The notes below the pieces were generated by a model. That model saw only the letters and a program-made list of their open reading frames with translations, ran no database searches and was not told the origin of the DNA. Below, one piece after another: positions 35,354 through 45,641 of a stretch of DNA of 49,055 nucleotides. A program made the position numbers and the translations under genes. The stretch is from Saprospiraceae bacterium (lineage in GTDB: Bacteria > Bacteroidota > Bacteroidia > Chitinophagales > Saprospiraceae): positions 1 through 49,055 of the forward strand of contig JANQZX010000012.1 in assembly GCA_030728245.1 (NCBI GenBank). Direction: 5' to 3'. Within the stretch, counting starts at the first letter, position 1. Every line of letters starts with the position of its first letter.

Positions 35354-38300
35354 TTATTTTAGCAAGAAATACATCCCTATTTTCTTGTTTTTTAGTTTTT
35401 CCTTCGCTGTGTCAACTAAATAATAGACCATCGGAATTAAAAACACGGTCAAAATAAGGGAGGAAAGAAGTCCGCCAATGATTACCCAGGCAAGTCCATT
35501 TTTCCATTCTGCCGCTGTTCCTGTGGCCATTGCGATAGGAAGCATGCCTACAATCATTGAAAGTGTTGTCATAAGGATTGGTCGCATTCGACCTTTTCCT
35601 GCAATGATTAACGCTTCTTTAAAAAATTTACCTTCTGCTTTTAATTGGTTAGTAAAATCTACAATTAGAATAGCATTTTTCACCACTAACCCCATTAGCA
35701 TTATCAAGCCAAGTAAGGCGAACAAACTCAAATTACTTAACGATAAATTCAATGCGAAAAATGCCCCTATGCCTGCAACCGGTATTGATAATAAAACGAC
35801 TAATGGATAAATAAAATGATCATAAAGTGCTACCATAATGAGGTAAATCAGTAAAAACGAAATGAGTAAAACTGAACCTAATGCACCGAAACTATCATTC
35901 TGTCTTTTGATATCGCTACCCCAGGTCATCTGAATTCCATTTGGTAGCGGATTTTCTTTGAGATAAGCCACCACATCGTCGGCTACCGTTCCCGAAGGTC
36001 TTCCCAGTGCGTCAGAAGTTAGTGTAACTGCTGGTTGGCGGTCTTTTCTTTCCAGTAATGAAGGAGAATTACCCTGCTCAACGATGGCAAATTGTGAAAC
36101 TTCCACGGGCAAACCCATTGGGTTAATGATGGAAAGTTGTTGCACATCTTCAAAATTTTGCCGGCTAAATTCATCTAACCAAATTCTCACAGGATATTCT
36201 GTTCCATTTTCGGTTAGGGTCGCATCGTCATTGCCAGTAAATGCTGTTCTTAGATTCATGCCTATGTAAGCGGTTGTTAAACCTAACCGTTGCATTTTAT
36301 CTTTGTCAGGAATAATTTTGTATTCGGGACTTCCAGCTTCAACGGATAAGCGCACATTATCTGCACCAGGAATATTTTCAATAATTGCTTTCAGATTATT
36401 TCCGCTTTGCATCACTTGATTTGAGTTGCTTCCGCTTAATGTAATTTCAATGGGCGCTGAACGAGGTATTAACCCCAATGCGGCCATTGAATAATTAATA
36501 CCCGTAAACTGGGTTTTTAATTCTTCCCGGAGCTTCTTCATAAACGCTTCAGTAGGAAGATTTTTTAATTCTTTTTTAGGTTTTAATTGAATGGTAAATT
36601 CAGTTTTGTTTGCCGAACCAACACCTAAACTTCCTATTCCTGTGCTTGGTCCACCAACATTGCTGAATACCGTGGCCACTTCAGGTTGCTGGATGATGTA
36701 CGTTTCAATTTTTTGAGCAATTACATTATTTTGATGAATAGATGTTGATTTGTCAAACTCTAAAGCCATTCTGAATTTCCCCTGATCGCCTGTTGAGATT
36801 AGTTCTTTACCTATAATACCTTGTTTCATAATGCCTAAAGTCATCACAAAAAGTAAAAATACAAAGCCTGTAAAAATTAGTTTGTGGCTTAAGACCCATT
36901 CCAATTGTCTGCCATACCCATTTGTGAAATTTTCTAATTGATGCTCGAACCAAAGCAAAAAACGATTGAAAAAGTTAGTCGGTTGTAAGTCTTCTTTCTT
37001 TCCAATACGTGAAACCAACCAAGGCGTGAGCGTAAAACTGACCAATAAACTAGTGAGTGTTGAAGTTACTACCACTACCGAAAATTGTTTGAGCATATCG
37101 GCAACAAACACTTGTAAAAAAAGAATTGGTAAGAAAACAACTACATCAACCAATGTGATTGACAATGCTGCAAATCCTATTTCCATGCGACCGTCCAATG
37201 CTGCCGTTCGTTTATCTTTTCCACGGTCCAAATGTTTTTGAATATTTTCTAAAACCACTACTGCGTCATCTACCAAAATACCAATTATTAAAGACATTGC
37301 GAGTAAGGTCATTAAGTTAAGCGTGTAACCTGAAAGCCACATTACGGCAAATGCAGTAACTAAAGAGGTTGGAATGGCAACGATAACAATGAACGAGTTT
37401 CTGAAGCTTCTTAAGAATAAAAGCATCACCAGTGAAACCAGTATTACGGCTAATATTAGATCATACACAACAGAATTAACGGCCGCAATCGTGTTGTCTG
37501 TGCTATCGTCCGCAATAATAAATGCTACCCCAGCACTGGCATTTTGTTCCTCAATAGATTTAAACCTTTCACGAACTAAGGTTGAAACATCCACAGCATT
37601 TGCATCACCCTGTTTTTTCAACATTAAGCCAATACCATTTTTACCATTATAACGACTGACAGAAGTTGTTTCCTTTATGCCATCCATAACAACGGCAACA
37701 TCTTTTACATAAACCGGACTTCCTAAAACAGGCATGGCCACCTGGACGTTTTTAATGTCTTCCAGGGAAGTAAACTTTCCCGTCAAACGAACTGAATTAC
37801 TTTCCTTATCGTTTTGAACTTTTCCTGCGGGTAAATCAAGCCCTGATTTATTAATTGCTTCAACCACCTGAATCATAGATATTCTGTACAGTTTCAGTTT
37901 GTCTTGATTTATTTTTACCTGTATTTCTCTTTCTTTACCTCCTAGAACGGTAATCTCTGCAACGCCTTTTATTTGTTGAATTTGTGGCAGATAATCATCT
38001 TTCATTTTTTGATAAAACTCAGTGGACGACAAATTACTTGTTGCACTAATGGACATAATAGGTAAATCATTTGGCGAAACTTTACTCATCAAAGGACTTA
38101 AAATATCTTGCGGTAAATCTTTACGAATATTGTCAATATAGCGTTGGGCATCCTGCATTGTTTTATCTAAATCTGTTCCATATTTCAGATTTGCAATGAT
38201 GATAGATGCGTTAGGTAATGATTTTGTTACCAGGTAATCTACGCCTTCCAGGTTAGATAAGGCATCTTCTATTTTTCGTGAAACTGATGTCTCAACTTCG

Positions 38301-38470
38301 TTTGGTTCAGCCCCTGGATATACAGTTTTAATGACAACCACTGGTTGATTAAAATCAGGCATTAACTCGTAACTCAAATTTTTATAGCCGATGAAACCTA
38401 ATAAAGTTAATACGCTGAAGAGCACAATTATCAGCGAAGGACGTTTAATTGAAATTTCTGTAATATTCAT
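35354..38470 (-). CDS. RND efflux transporter permease (AcrB/HAE1 type)
   Basis: A 1038-residue inner-membrane pump, full family length, with 12 transmembrane helices and two large periplasmic loops. The proton-relay Asp pair is in GILVDDAVVVLEN (Asp401, Asp402) in TM4, and the partner Lys is in LVVKNAILIVDF in TM10. It drives drug or metabolite export by proton import. It is the last gene of the eight-gene efflux operon, after its own adaptor and TolC channel. Absence of a CzcA-type metal signature points to hydrophobic compounds rather than metals (inference). Confidence 0.95.
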   Translation of the reverse strand: MNITEISIKRPSLIIVLFSVLTLLGFIGYKNLSYELMPDFNQPVVVIKTVYPGAEPNEVETSVSRKIEDALSNLEGVDYLVTKSLPNASIIIANLKYGTDLDKTMQDAQRYIDNIRKDLPQDILSPLMSKVSPNDLPIMSISATSNLSSTEFYQKMKDDYLPQIQQIKGVAEITVLGGKEREIQVKINQDKLKLYRISMIQVVEAINKSGLDLPAGKVQNDKESNSVRLTGKFTSLEDIKNVQVAMPVLGSPVYVKDVAVVMDGIKETTSVSRYNGKNGIGLMLKKQGDANAVDVSTLVRERFKSIEEQNASAGVAFIIADDSTDNTIAAVNSVVYDLILAVILVSLVMLLFLRSFRNSFIVIVAIPTSLVTAFAVMWLSGYTLNLMTLLAMSLIIGILVDDAVVVLENIQKHLDRGKDKRTAALDGRMEIGFAALSITLVDVVVFLPILFLQVFVADMLKQFSVVVVTSTLTSLLVSFTLTPWLVSRIGKKEDLQPTNFFNRFLLWFEHQLENFTNGYGRQLEWVLSHKLIFTGFVFLLFVMTLGIMKQGIIGKELISTGDQGKFRMALEFDKSTSIHQNNVIAQKIETYIIQQPEVATVFSNVGGPSTGIGSLGVGSANKTEFTIQLKPKKELKNLPTEAFMKKLREELKTQFTGINYSMAALGLIPRSAPIEITLSGSNSNQVMQSGNNLKAIIENIPGADNVRLSVEAGSPEYKIIPDKDKMQRLGLTTAYIGMNLRTAFTGNDDATLTENGTEYPVRIWLDEFSRQNFEDVQQLSIINPMGLPVEVSQFAIVEQGNSPSLLERKDRQPAVTLTSDALGRPSGTVADDVVAYLKENPLPNGIQMTWGSDIKRQNDSFGALGSVLLISFLLIYLIMVALYDHFIYPLVVLLSIPVAGIGAFFALNLSLSNLSLFALLGLIMLMGLVVKNAILIVDFTNQLKAEGKFFKEALIIAGKGRMRPILMTTLSMIVGMLPIAMATGTAAEWKNGLAWVIIGGLLSSLILTVFLIPMVYYLVDTAKEKLKNKKIGMYFLLK

Positions 38471-38482
38471 TTGTCGCTGATT

Positions 38483-39553
38483 TTATTTAACAATAATATT
38501 TGCACCGTCATAAAGATTTATAAATCCATTGGTTACAATTACATCTCCCTCTTTCAAGCCACTCGATATAACCACTTTGTTCTGTATATTTTTTGAAATA
38601 GTGATGTTTTGCATAACAGATTTACCATTTTTAATCAAATAGACTTGAGGTTGAATTGCGGTACCAACCATGGCAGATGCAGGAATAATAATTCCCATTT
38701 CCTGGCTGGCATTTTCCAAATTCACCTTACCAAACATCCCTGATTTTATTTTAAAATCTGACGTATTATTCAAAGTAAACTGAATAGGAAAACTACTACC
38801 CATATTCGCTTTGCTGCCAATCATAGTCACTTTCCCTGTAAATGAGATTTCAGGATATGCATCTGCTGTTATGGTATAGCTATGATTTAATTTGAATTGT
38901 CTCAAATCATTTTCAGGAACATTTACGGTAAATTTTAAATTTGTAATGTCCGTTATTTGAAGTAATGGAACTCCGGGTGCTGCAAATGCCCCTTCTTCAC
39001 TTAGTTTTGCGGTAATCACACCTTGAAAAGGAGCTTTAATAGAAGTTTTGTTTATTTGTTCGAGTAAAATGGCTCTCTGCACTTTTGCAGATTTTAAACC
39101 TAATTCCGCTTTCTCTAATTGGACACCTTGTATCGCATCTGCTTTAGCCAAAATGATAAAACGTTTTGCATCTGCCTCCAATCCTTCTACCTGAACATCA
39201 ATAGTTTGCACTTGCAGTTTCAATAATGAATTGTCCAATAGCACTAGAGTTTGACCTTTGATTACTACGCTTCCAACGTCAACTAAAAGTGTATTTATCT
39301 TCCCTTGTAATTCGGCACTTATTTTAGTTTCCTTGTTCGGTTCAAATGTTCCTGAATACGAATATTTGGCCTTTACATTTTCAACATGCAAGGTATCTGC
39401 CTGAACATTGATAGCCTGTTCTTTATCATATTCATAAATCTTATTCTGAGTAATTTCTTTGTTGGACTTCAACTTAACGACCATAACGGCAATGATTGCC
39501 AACGGTATGATGACATATAAAACCTTTTTTAGGATGGATGATTTTGTATTCAT
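38483..39553 (-). CDS. RND efflux periplasmic adaptor (MFP)
   Basis: A 356-residue membrane-fusion protein with an N-terminal anchor/signal (about 9-24) and the standard order: beta-barrel/lipoyl half (ISAELQGKINTLLVDVGSVV), helical hairpin (about 115-165), second lipoyl half (KAPFQGVITAKLSEEGAF), barrel and membrane-proximal domain. It bridges the RND pump and the TolC channel. It lies 8 bp after tolC and 12 bp before the pump gene. Confidence 0.93.
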   Translation of the reverse strand: MNTKSSILKKVLYVIIPLAIIAVMVVKLKSNKEITQNKIYEYDKEQAINVQADTLHVENVKAKYSYSGTFEPNKETKISAELQGKINTLLVDVGSVVIKGQTLVLLDNSLLKLQVQTIDVQVEGLEADAKRFIILAKADAIQGVQLEKAELGLKSAKVQRAILLEQINKTSIKAPFQGVITAKLSEEGAFAAPGVPLLQITDITNLKFTVNVPENDLRQFKLNHSYTITADAYPEISFTGKVTMIGSKANMGSSFPIQFTLNNTSDFKIKSGMFGKVNLENASQEMGIIIPASAMVGTAIQPQVYLIKNGKSVMQNITISKNIQNKVVISSGLKEGDVIVTNGFINLYDGANIIVK

Positions 39554-39561
39554 TGTGAAAA

Positions 39562-40896
39562 TTATTTTGTTAATGAAATATTTCCGGTGAATTTTTTAAC
39601 TTCTAAATCTGCCTTTAGATAATCAATTACCGCGGACAGATACGATTGTTGAGCTTCTCGTAACGAATTGTCAGCAAGCAAAATATCTGTTAAAGTAGCC
39701 GTACCTAGTTTCTGTTGAACAATCGTTTGCTCATAGATTATTTGAGCCAGTTGGATCTGTTCTGTTAAAGTTTCCACCGTATTTTTGGCTGTTTTCCTTT
39801 GGAGTTTTGCATTTTCGACTTGCAAATAATTTTGTTCGTTAATTAATCCCATTTGAAGCTCGTTGTTTTTTAGTTCAAGTGATTTCTGATTAATTTTTCG
39901 TTCTGTTACTGTCCCACTAAATAAAGGATAGGACAACTGAATACCTGCAAAACCAATGGGATAGAAATCTAAAAAACCATTAGGTTTACCGTTGTAACCA
40001 AAACCCGTGGTACCATAATTAGCGAATAAGTTTAAAGAAGGGAGATATCTGGACTTGGCAAGTGTATTTAATTCAAGACCCAACCAACGGTTTTTAAGTA
40101 TTGCCATCCGAAAATCCAATGTGGATAAAGATGAATACTCAAAAGAGTTTTCGTAAAGTATGTTGGTTTCAATCTGTAAGTTATTTTCTAAAGAAAGTCC
40201 TATGGTAAATTTCAAGGCATTTAATACTTGCTCATATTTGCTTTTTACACCTTCCTTTTGCGACGTTAATTGAGCTACCTGTAATTTTACTTTACTAACA
40301 TCTGATCCCTTTACAAGTAATTGTTCATTGAGCAGTTGCATATTTTTGAATAGTCGTTCAGCATTAATCAAGTTGCTGTCAATAAAAGCCAGCTGATGAT
40401 GCAGAATTTGTGCGTTATAATACAGATTTGAAATGTCAAAAAAGATTTTCTCTTCTAATTTTTGATATTGCAATTCGATCCATTCCGAGGCTATCTTCGT
40501 TGTTTGAATAGCTCCGTAAAGTTGCGGATTATATAAAGGCATAGAAAGTTGCAGGCTTAGATTGATGTTGTGCGGAACGCCAAATTGAGCCGCTCTAAAT
40601 TCGCCTTCTGGCGCGGCAAGATTTAATGCATTGAGCGGCAATAGCTGATAAGGCAAGTTTGTAAAGTATTTATAGTCAGCATTAGCAGTCACTTTCGGAT
40701 AGAGGTTGGCTTTGGCTTCTTTTTCTCGTTGTTCTCCAATGGCTATATCATTTCGGTTCACTTGCAGCTTTTTATTGTAAACCTGCGCTGTGTCAATACA
40801 TTGTTGGAGAGACCATACTTGTGCTTGTGCCGATTGAAATCCTATGACTATTAGTAATAGAACGAGACAAGGTTTGTGAATATTTACTAACTTCAT
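39562..40896 (-). CDS. TolC family outer-membrane efflux channel (RND set)
   Basis: A 444-residue TolC-type protein with a signal peptide (to about residue 25, QSAQAQ). It has two internally repeated alpha-helical halves of the periplasmic tunnel (LQLSMPLYNPQLYGAIQTTK; QLSYPLFSGTVTERKINQ) with outer-membrane strands between. It forms the exit duct for the RND pump. It is one of two TolC genes in the operon. Its first codons (MKLVNIHK) overlap a palindrome-like copy of the operon's promoter-region sequence. Confidence 0.93.
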   Translation of the reverse strand: MKLVNIHKPCLVLLLIVIGFQSAQAQVWSLQQCIDTAQVYNKKLQVNRNDIAIGEQREKEAKANLYPKVTANADYKYFTNLPYQLLPLNALNLAAPEGEFRAAQFGVPHNINLSLQLSMPLYNPQLYGAIQTTKIASEWIELQYQKLEEKIFFDISNLYYNAQILHHQLAFIDSNLINAERLFKNMQLLNEQLLVKGSDVSKVKLQVAQLTSQKEGVKSKYEQVLNALKFTIGLSLENNLQIETNILYENSFEYSSLSTLDFRMAILKNRWLGLELNTLAKSRYLPSLNLFANYGTTGFGYNGKPNGFLDFYPIGFAGIQLSYPLFSGTVTERKINQKSLELKNNELQMGLINEQNYLQVENAKLQRKTAKNTVETLTEQIQLAQIIYEQTIVQQKLGTATLTDILLADNSLREAQQSYLSAVIDYLKADLEVKKFTGNISLTK

Positions 40897-40897
40897 T
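40872..40897 (-). promoter_or_regulatory. Second copy of the efflux-operon palindrome, at the TolC start
   Basis: This 26-bp stretch over the ATG of the second TolC gene matches 45650-45675 at 23 of 26 positions. Its dyad is weaker (7 of 10 arm positions). As coding sequence the two copies differ only by ATG/TTG at the start and by two synonymous third-base changes (GTA/GTG, AAT/AAC). It could be an internal operator of the same TetR-type regulator or the parent of the upstream copy. Confidence 0.4.
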
Positions 40898-40906
40898 AAA
40901 TATTTT

Positions 40907-41605
40907 TTAATTTATTTTTAAATCATGCACAAGTATTTTGCCATCAGCCATTTCAATTATCCTGTTAGATGATTTGGCAAAATCATTATCATGTGTTACT
41001 GCAATAATAGTTTGTCCAAATTCTTTTGACAGTTGATGAAATGTATCAAGAACAATACTTGTATTTTTACTATCTAAATTCCCTGAAGGCTCATCACACA
41101 TGATAATCTTGGGTTCATTAATTAAAGCCCTGGCAATAGCAACACGCTGTTGCTGGCCACCTGAAAGTTTAGATGCCTGTTTCAATGCTTGGTCTTTAAT
41201 ACCGAGCAGTTCTAATTTTTGATAGGCCTGGTATTCAATTTCATCATAGGAGTACTTTCCCAGTTTTAAAGCAGGAATCATTACATTTTTTAGACAACTA
41301 AACTCTGGAAGCATGTAATGAAATTGAAATACAAAACCGATATTTTCATTTCGTATTGCCGCAAGATTATCTTGTTTTTGTCCAGTTATTTTTATACCAT
41401 CTATAAATAATTCACCTTCATAGTCAGTATCCATTGTAGATAGAATATAAAGCAAGGTTGATTTACCGCAGCCCGACTTGCCAATTAATGTAACAAACTC
41501 ACCTTGAGCAACTTCAAAAGAAACATCATCCAATGCTTTAAACTTTATAGGTTCAAGAAAATATTTTACAATGCGATTTGCTTTAAGAATTATTTTCTTT
41601 TCCAT
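40907..41605 (-). CDS. ABC transporter ATP-binding protein (MacB/LolD type)
   Basis: A 232-residue nucleotide-binding subunit. Walker [10 protein letters not shown] is at 42-50, Q-loop [11 protein letters not shown], signature LSGGQ at 147-151, Walker B IIMCDEP ending near 172, switch His in VTHDND. The sequence belongs to the LolD/MacB/FtsE group, which powers periplasmic transfer rather than transport through the membrane itself. Its ATG overlaps the stop of the permease gene by one base. Confidence 0.95.
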   Translation of the reverse strand: MEKKIILKANRIVKYFLEPIKFKALDDVSFEVAQGEFVTLIGKSGCGKSTLLYILSTMDTDYEGELFIDGIKITGQKQDNLAAIRNENIGFVFQFHYMLPEFSCLKNVMIPALKLGKYSYDEIEYQAYQKLELLGIKDQALKQASKLSGGQQQRVAIARALINEPKIIMCDEPSGNLDSKNTSIVLDTFHQLSKEFGQTIIAVTHDNDFAKSSNRIIEMADGKILVHDLKIN

Positions 41606-42840
41606 TATTTTCTGAATATTTCGATGGGGTCAACTTTTGCGGCATTAAGAGCAGGAATGTAACCTGCACCCAAGGTAACTAGCATACCAATGATAGAACC
41701 CATTATAAAAATTGGTGTCTCAAAACCAATAGGGAAATATTCTCTGTCGCCACCAATATAAATACCACTTACTATTTTTATTAATATTGCAGCTAAGACA
41801 AGACCGAAGCTGGTTCCAATAAAACCCATAATTAAAGTCTCTTTAATAAATATGTTTATTACATCCTTACCTTTGAAACCTGTGGCTTTAAGAATGGCAA
41901 TATCATTTAATTTTTCTTTTATAGTCATGTTGATAATATTATAAATCCCGAATGCCGCCACCAATAAAATTGCTATTGAAATTGCCCCAAACATGACCTT
42001 TCTGGTTTTGTTACTTGCCATTGTTTGTTCGTTTGCAGCCTGCCAATCTTCAATTTTATAATTTGTAAGGTTTTCAAATCGTTTTGCATATTCAGGTGCC
42101 TTATTTGGGTCTTTAATGTTTACTAAAATATCAGTAACATAGCTGGTGCTTTGATGAAGTAACTGTTGTGCCACCACCAACGTTGTATATGATTTTGTTT
42201 TATCGATGGCTGAATTACTGGTTTTAAAAATACCCACAACTTTCATCACTTTTATTACGCCAATGGCCGACGTAATATTTATATTGTCATTTAACTGTAT
42301 GTTTAAGTGATCTGCAATACCCACCCCGATTATAATGCCATTAGGTAGTGTTAAAAGATTACTTACATCACCTGCCAGCATAGTAGATTGAATATTGAAC
42401 ATGTCATTAGCCTCCATAATATTTACACCGGAAGCTATACCGTTTATTTGTGATGTACCATTGTTGTAAAAAAGACTAGCAGATACTTGTGGTGCAACGG
42501 TTAGTACATAATCTTGTTTCTTAAAATCAGCTAATATCTTATCTGGATTGATAAGGCTTTTAGTTAGGTTGGCAATCTTTGGGTTTACGATTACAGTTTC
42601 ATAAACTGAATCAATAAAAGGCATTAAAGGCCGGCTTAAAATATCATCCTTGTAAATCCGAATGTGCGGAACAGCCTTAAACAGTGATTCATCTGAGTAA
42701 CGGTTAAAACCAACAACCAATGAAATCATAAATATAAATATTCCAATACCCACCGTTACACCTAAAGAAGCAACCATAGTCTGTTTCTTGCGTGTAAGTA
42801 AATGGGTTAACGCTATCTCTGTATTAACTTTTAATTTCAT
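41605..42840 (-). CDS. ABC transporter permease, MacB/FtsX type
   Basis: A 411-residue permease with one N-terminal membrane helix (about 22-45), a large periplasmic MacB-type domain (about 50-275), and three C-terminal helices containing the FtsX domain (IINMTIKEKLNDIAILKATG, and near the end IPALNAAKVDPIEIFRK). This is the mechanotransmission architecture of MacB/LolC-E. It works with the ATPase encoded immediately downstream and the HlyD-type adaptor encoded upstream (4-bp overlap). Confidence 0.93.
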   Translation of the reverse strand: MKLKVNTEIALTHLLTRKKQTMVASLGVTVGIGIFIFMISLVVGFNRYSDESLFKAVPHIRIYKDDILSRPLMPFIDSVYETVIVNPKIANLTKSLINPDKILADFKKQDYVLTVAPQVSASLFYNNGTSQINGIASGVNIMEANDMFNIQSTMLAGDVSNLLTLPNGIIIGVGIADHLNIQLNDNINITSAIGVIKVMKVVGIFKTSNSAIDKTKSYTTLVVAQQLLHQSTSYVTDILVNIKDPNKAPEYAKRFENLTNYKIEDWQAANEQTMASNKTRKVMFGAISIAILLVAAFGIYNIINMTIKEKLNDIAILKATGFKGKDVINIFIKETLIMGFIGTSFGLVLAAILIKIVSGIYIGGDREYFPIGFETPIFIMGSIIGMLVTLGAGYIPALNAAKVDPIEIFRK

Positions 42841-43940
42841 TTTATTTTATCTGATTCAATAATGTTTTTCTCATCTAATCCATCAATTATTTCAACCCAG
42901 TCATTAGAAATAAAACCAGTTTTTACAACTATGTCTCCTTTGCCTTTTATCCTAACTTTGTTTCCGTACTTCAAAAAATGTCGAGGTATTACTAAAATAT
43001 TTTTTTGGTTGCCGATAATTACATTTCCCTGCAATTGCGTGCCTGGGATTTTAAACGCTGGTTCTTTTGTAAATTCTGCCCTGCAATAAAAGGATTGTGT
43101 TTGTTCGTCGAACAAAGGATACAATTCCGTTACAACACCATCGTAGTTTATACCTTTATGTGTATTAAATTGAATAATTACCGACTGTTGCAGCTTAACT
43201 TTTGAGATATTGCTTTCATCGATACTTAAGTAGGCATAAATTTTTGTTGGGTTAGCTATTTCTGCTATCACATCACCTTTACGAACGAAATCCCCCAGTT
43301 CTTTTCTTTTTTTATACACTTTTCCGCCCACTACGGTAATCACACGGTTATATACAACAATTGAATTATTTACACCACTTTGCTGTTTCTGAATTTCTAC
43401 CTGCTGATTGGCTTGTATTTGCAAATTGTTGTATTGTTCTTCTAATACTTTAAGTGCTGCGGTAGAATTGGCAAGATTTAGTTGTATGATTTCATATTCT
43501 ACTTTTGCTATACTGTTGCTTTCGTATAATTTTCGGTAGCGTTCAAGCTGCTGTTCATCCTGTTTTATTTTTTCTCTGCCTGCTGCTATATTAGCTTTTA
43601 CTTGCTGAAATAATGGGGAAGATGCAGTTGCATTTGACCTTGCTATTTTCAAAAGCTTATTAGACTGTGTGGCATTTACCACAGTTTGCTTATTGTCTAT
43701 CACAGCCATTGTCTTGCCTGCTTTAAATTCGTCGCCTTCTTCAAAATAGATGGCAGTAATATAACCTTCTGCCTGAGCAGTAAGACTGTATTCATTATCC
43801 GCTTTTAAAACTCCAGTTGCAAAAACAAGTTCGGCAATATCCTTACGCACCGGTTGTGTTGTAGTTGTTTTTTTACCGCATGAAACAAATGTAATTGTAC
43901 CAACAAGTACAAGTAGGATCTGTATTGATTTTATATTCAT
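42837..43940 (-). CDS. HlyD/MacA-type periplasmic adaptor lipoprotein
   Basis: A 367-residue membrane-fusion protein with a lipobox-like VSCGKK near residue 22, so it is probably lipid-anchored. It has a lipoyl half (LTAQAEGYITAIYFEEGDEF), a long coiled-coil hairpin (about 90-190), a second lipoyl half (KKRKELGDFVRKGDVIAEIA) and barrel domains. It couples the MacB-like ABC pair to a TolC channel. ATGA overlaps join it to the genes on both sides. Confidence 0.92.
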   Translation of the reverse strand: MNIKSIQILLVLVGTITFVSCGKKTTTTQPVRKDIAELVFATGVLKADNEYSLTAQAEGYITAIYFEEGDEFKAGKTMAVIDNKQTVVNATQSNKLLKIARSNATASSPLFQQVKANIAAGREKIKQDEQQLERYRKLYESNSIAKVEYEIIQLNLANSTAALKVLEEQYNNLQIQANQQVEIQKQQSGVNNSIVVYNRVITVVGGKVYKKRKELGDFVRKGDVIAEIANPTKIYAYLSIDESNISKVKLQQSVIIQFNTHKGINYDGVVTELYPLFDEQTQSFYCRAEFTKEPAFKIPGTQLQGNVIIGNQKNILVIPRHFLKYGNKVRIKGKGDIVVKTGFISNDWVEIIDGLDEKNIIESDKIK

Positions 43941-45250
43941 TTTATACTGTTATTTATATTGATTTTGGAAAGTTGATAGTGCAAGTTTATTACTGCTGTT
44001 TGATAATTAAGCGTAGCTGTCAGCGCATCATTAAAAGCAAAAAAGAGATTATCAGCAGGGTAAATGTCCTGAACAAATAAATTCAGATTTTTTCGATAAG
44101 TATCTTCTTTTAAAAACTTAATTTCTTCTGCAAACATTATTATTTCCATTGCCTTTTTAAATTCTAGGTACAGTTGTACATTTTCTGTTTCCTGCTGGTT
44201 TGTCTTATGTTTTACATTCAACTCTGCAATTTTCCAAGTGGTTTTTGCAGTTTCTGTTTGAGATAAACGTCCCGCATCAGGGAACATATAACTCAACCGC
44301 AACCCGATATAATTTGTGGAAATCCATCGGGCACCATCATCAAAAAAATGCTGAGTACTGTTTTCCTGCCAAGTCCAGTTGCCAATTAATGAAAGGGCGG
44401 GGTAATAAGCAGCTTTGTTTGCTTTATATTCACTTTTTGCATATTGCAATTGAAGTTGCGATTGTGTAACTGCAAGCGTATTTAAAGCAATTGCAGGTGC
44501 CTGTAAAGTTGCAGTTGTATTATCCTTATGCCCTATTTCAATTATAATTGCCGCATCTACATCGCAAAGTAATTTCAGGAGATTGTATTGCTGCTCCGTT
44601 GCGATTTGTATTTGCTGCAATCGGTCTTTAATCATCAGCTTATTCACTTTTGCATTGTTTACATCCTGGCTGCGTATGATTCCCTGATCAAATTTGTTTT
44701 GAAAGATTTGTAAAATGGAATCGGCATGCACTAAAGTTTTTGATGTGATTATTATTTGCTGCTGAAACGAAACGATATTGAAATAAGACGCTGCAATGGA
44801 CTCAGATAAAGTTTTTTTAGTTAATTTACTATTTACAGATGCCAGTAGCTCATTCAGCCTAGCAGATTTTAATTTTTCCCAGGTGGCTGAGTTTATCACA
44901 TCAATCTGCGGTGTTATATATACTGACTGAACGTATTGCTGTCCGCTCTGAACTTCCTTAAACGTACCCGGAGTGCCACCAAATACTTCGGCAGGGAAAA
45001 AATTTACCGGCAGTTGTATATTATCAGTGGCCGCATAATTTATACTTGCACGGGGATTGAACTTATTGATTTTTGCATATAGGGTTTGGTATTTTGCCAG
45101 TAAGACTTGCGCATCACCTGTTTTTAGGGCAATGCTATTTTTTTCGGCAAATGCAATCAAAGAATCCGGATTGGTGAAACGAAAAACCTGCTGTGCTTTA
45201 ACCTTCACTAAAGAAAAAATTGAAATGATAATAAGTAAAACCTGTTTCAT
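43937..45250 (-). CDS. TolC family outer-membrane efflux channel (ABC set)
   Basis: A 437-residue TolC-type protein with a signal peptide (to about 19, VKAQQ) and two repeated helical-tunnel halves (around 60-200 and 290-430). It is the channel of the ABC machine. It overlaps both the DUF2147 gene upstream and the adaptor gene downstream by ATGA, so expression is tightly coupled. It is only distantly similar to the operon's second TolC by eye. Confidence 0.92.
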   Translation of the reverse strand: MKQVLLIIISIFSLVKVKAQQVFRFTNPDSLIAFAEKNSIALKTGDAQVLLAKYQTLYAKINKFNPRASINYAATDNIQLPVNFFPAEVFGGTPGTFKEVQSGQQYVQSVYITPQIDVINSATWEKLKSARLNELLASVNSKLTKKTLSESIAASYFNIVSFQQQIIITSKTLVHADSILQIFQNKFDQGIIRSQDVNNAKVNKLMIKDRLQQIQIATEQQYNLLKLLCDVDAAIIIEIGHKDNTTATLQAPAIALNTLAVTQSQLQLQYAKSEYKANKAAYYPALSLIGNWTWQENSTQHFFDDGARWISTNYIGLRLSYMFPDAGRLSQTETAKTTWKIAELNVKHKTNQQETENVQLYLEFKKAMEIIMFAEEIKFLKEDTYRKNLNLFVQDIYPADNLFFAFNDALTATLNYQTAVINLHYQLSKININNSIK

Positions 45251-45624
45251 TGTATCCTAATTAATGTAAATGACTTATTGATAAATAATTTCTTAATTCT
45301 GAATTTCAATTTATCTTCATTGAGAAATGATAATATACCTGATGCAATCATACCACCAGGAGAATTAATATGTCCAATATATTCTTTTTCCGATGGGTCA
45401 TATATAAAATCCAGCAACAGTAAGTGTCCTACTTTTTCTTTTTTTTCAGTACCCGATACTTTGATGATTTTTCCATAGTACTTGTTATTCTCATTGTAAA
45501 TTTCCATTTCACGGGGAGAATCACTGAAAACCCATTTGCCCGTTATACTCTCGTTAGAATTGAATGATGTTAAAATCAATACAAGTGGCAGAAATAATAG
45601 AAAAATAATTTTATTCATTTTCAT
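45247..45624 (-). CDS. DUF2147-like small exported protein
   Basis: A 125-residue protein with a signal peptide (to about residue 23). The mature part begins ITGKWVFSDSPREMEIYNEN, then YYGKIIKVSG and ends KSFTLIRI, the beta-rich pattern of DUF2147, whose function is unknown. It is smaller than most members. It is the first gene of the efflux operon and sits directly behind the promoter with the palindrome. Its 3' end overlaps the TolC gene by 4 bp. Confidence 0.78.
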   Translation of the reverse strand: MKMNKIIFLLFLPLVLILTSFNSNESITGKWVFSDSPREMEIYNENNKYYGKIIKVSGTEKKEKVGHLLLLDFIYDPSEKEYIGHINSPGGMIASGILSFLNEDKLKFRIKKLFINKSFTLIRIQ

Positions 45625-45641
45625 TTTATGAATGTGTTATT

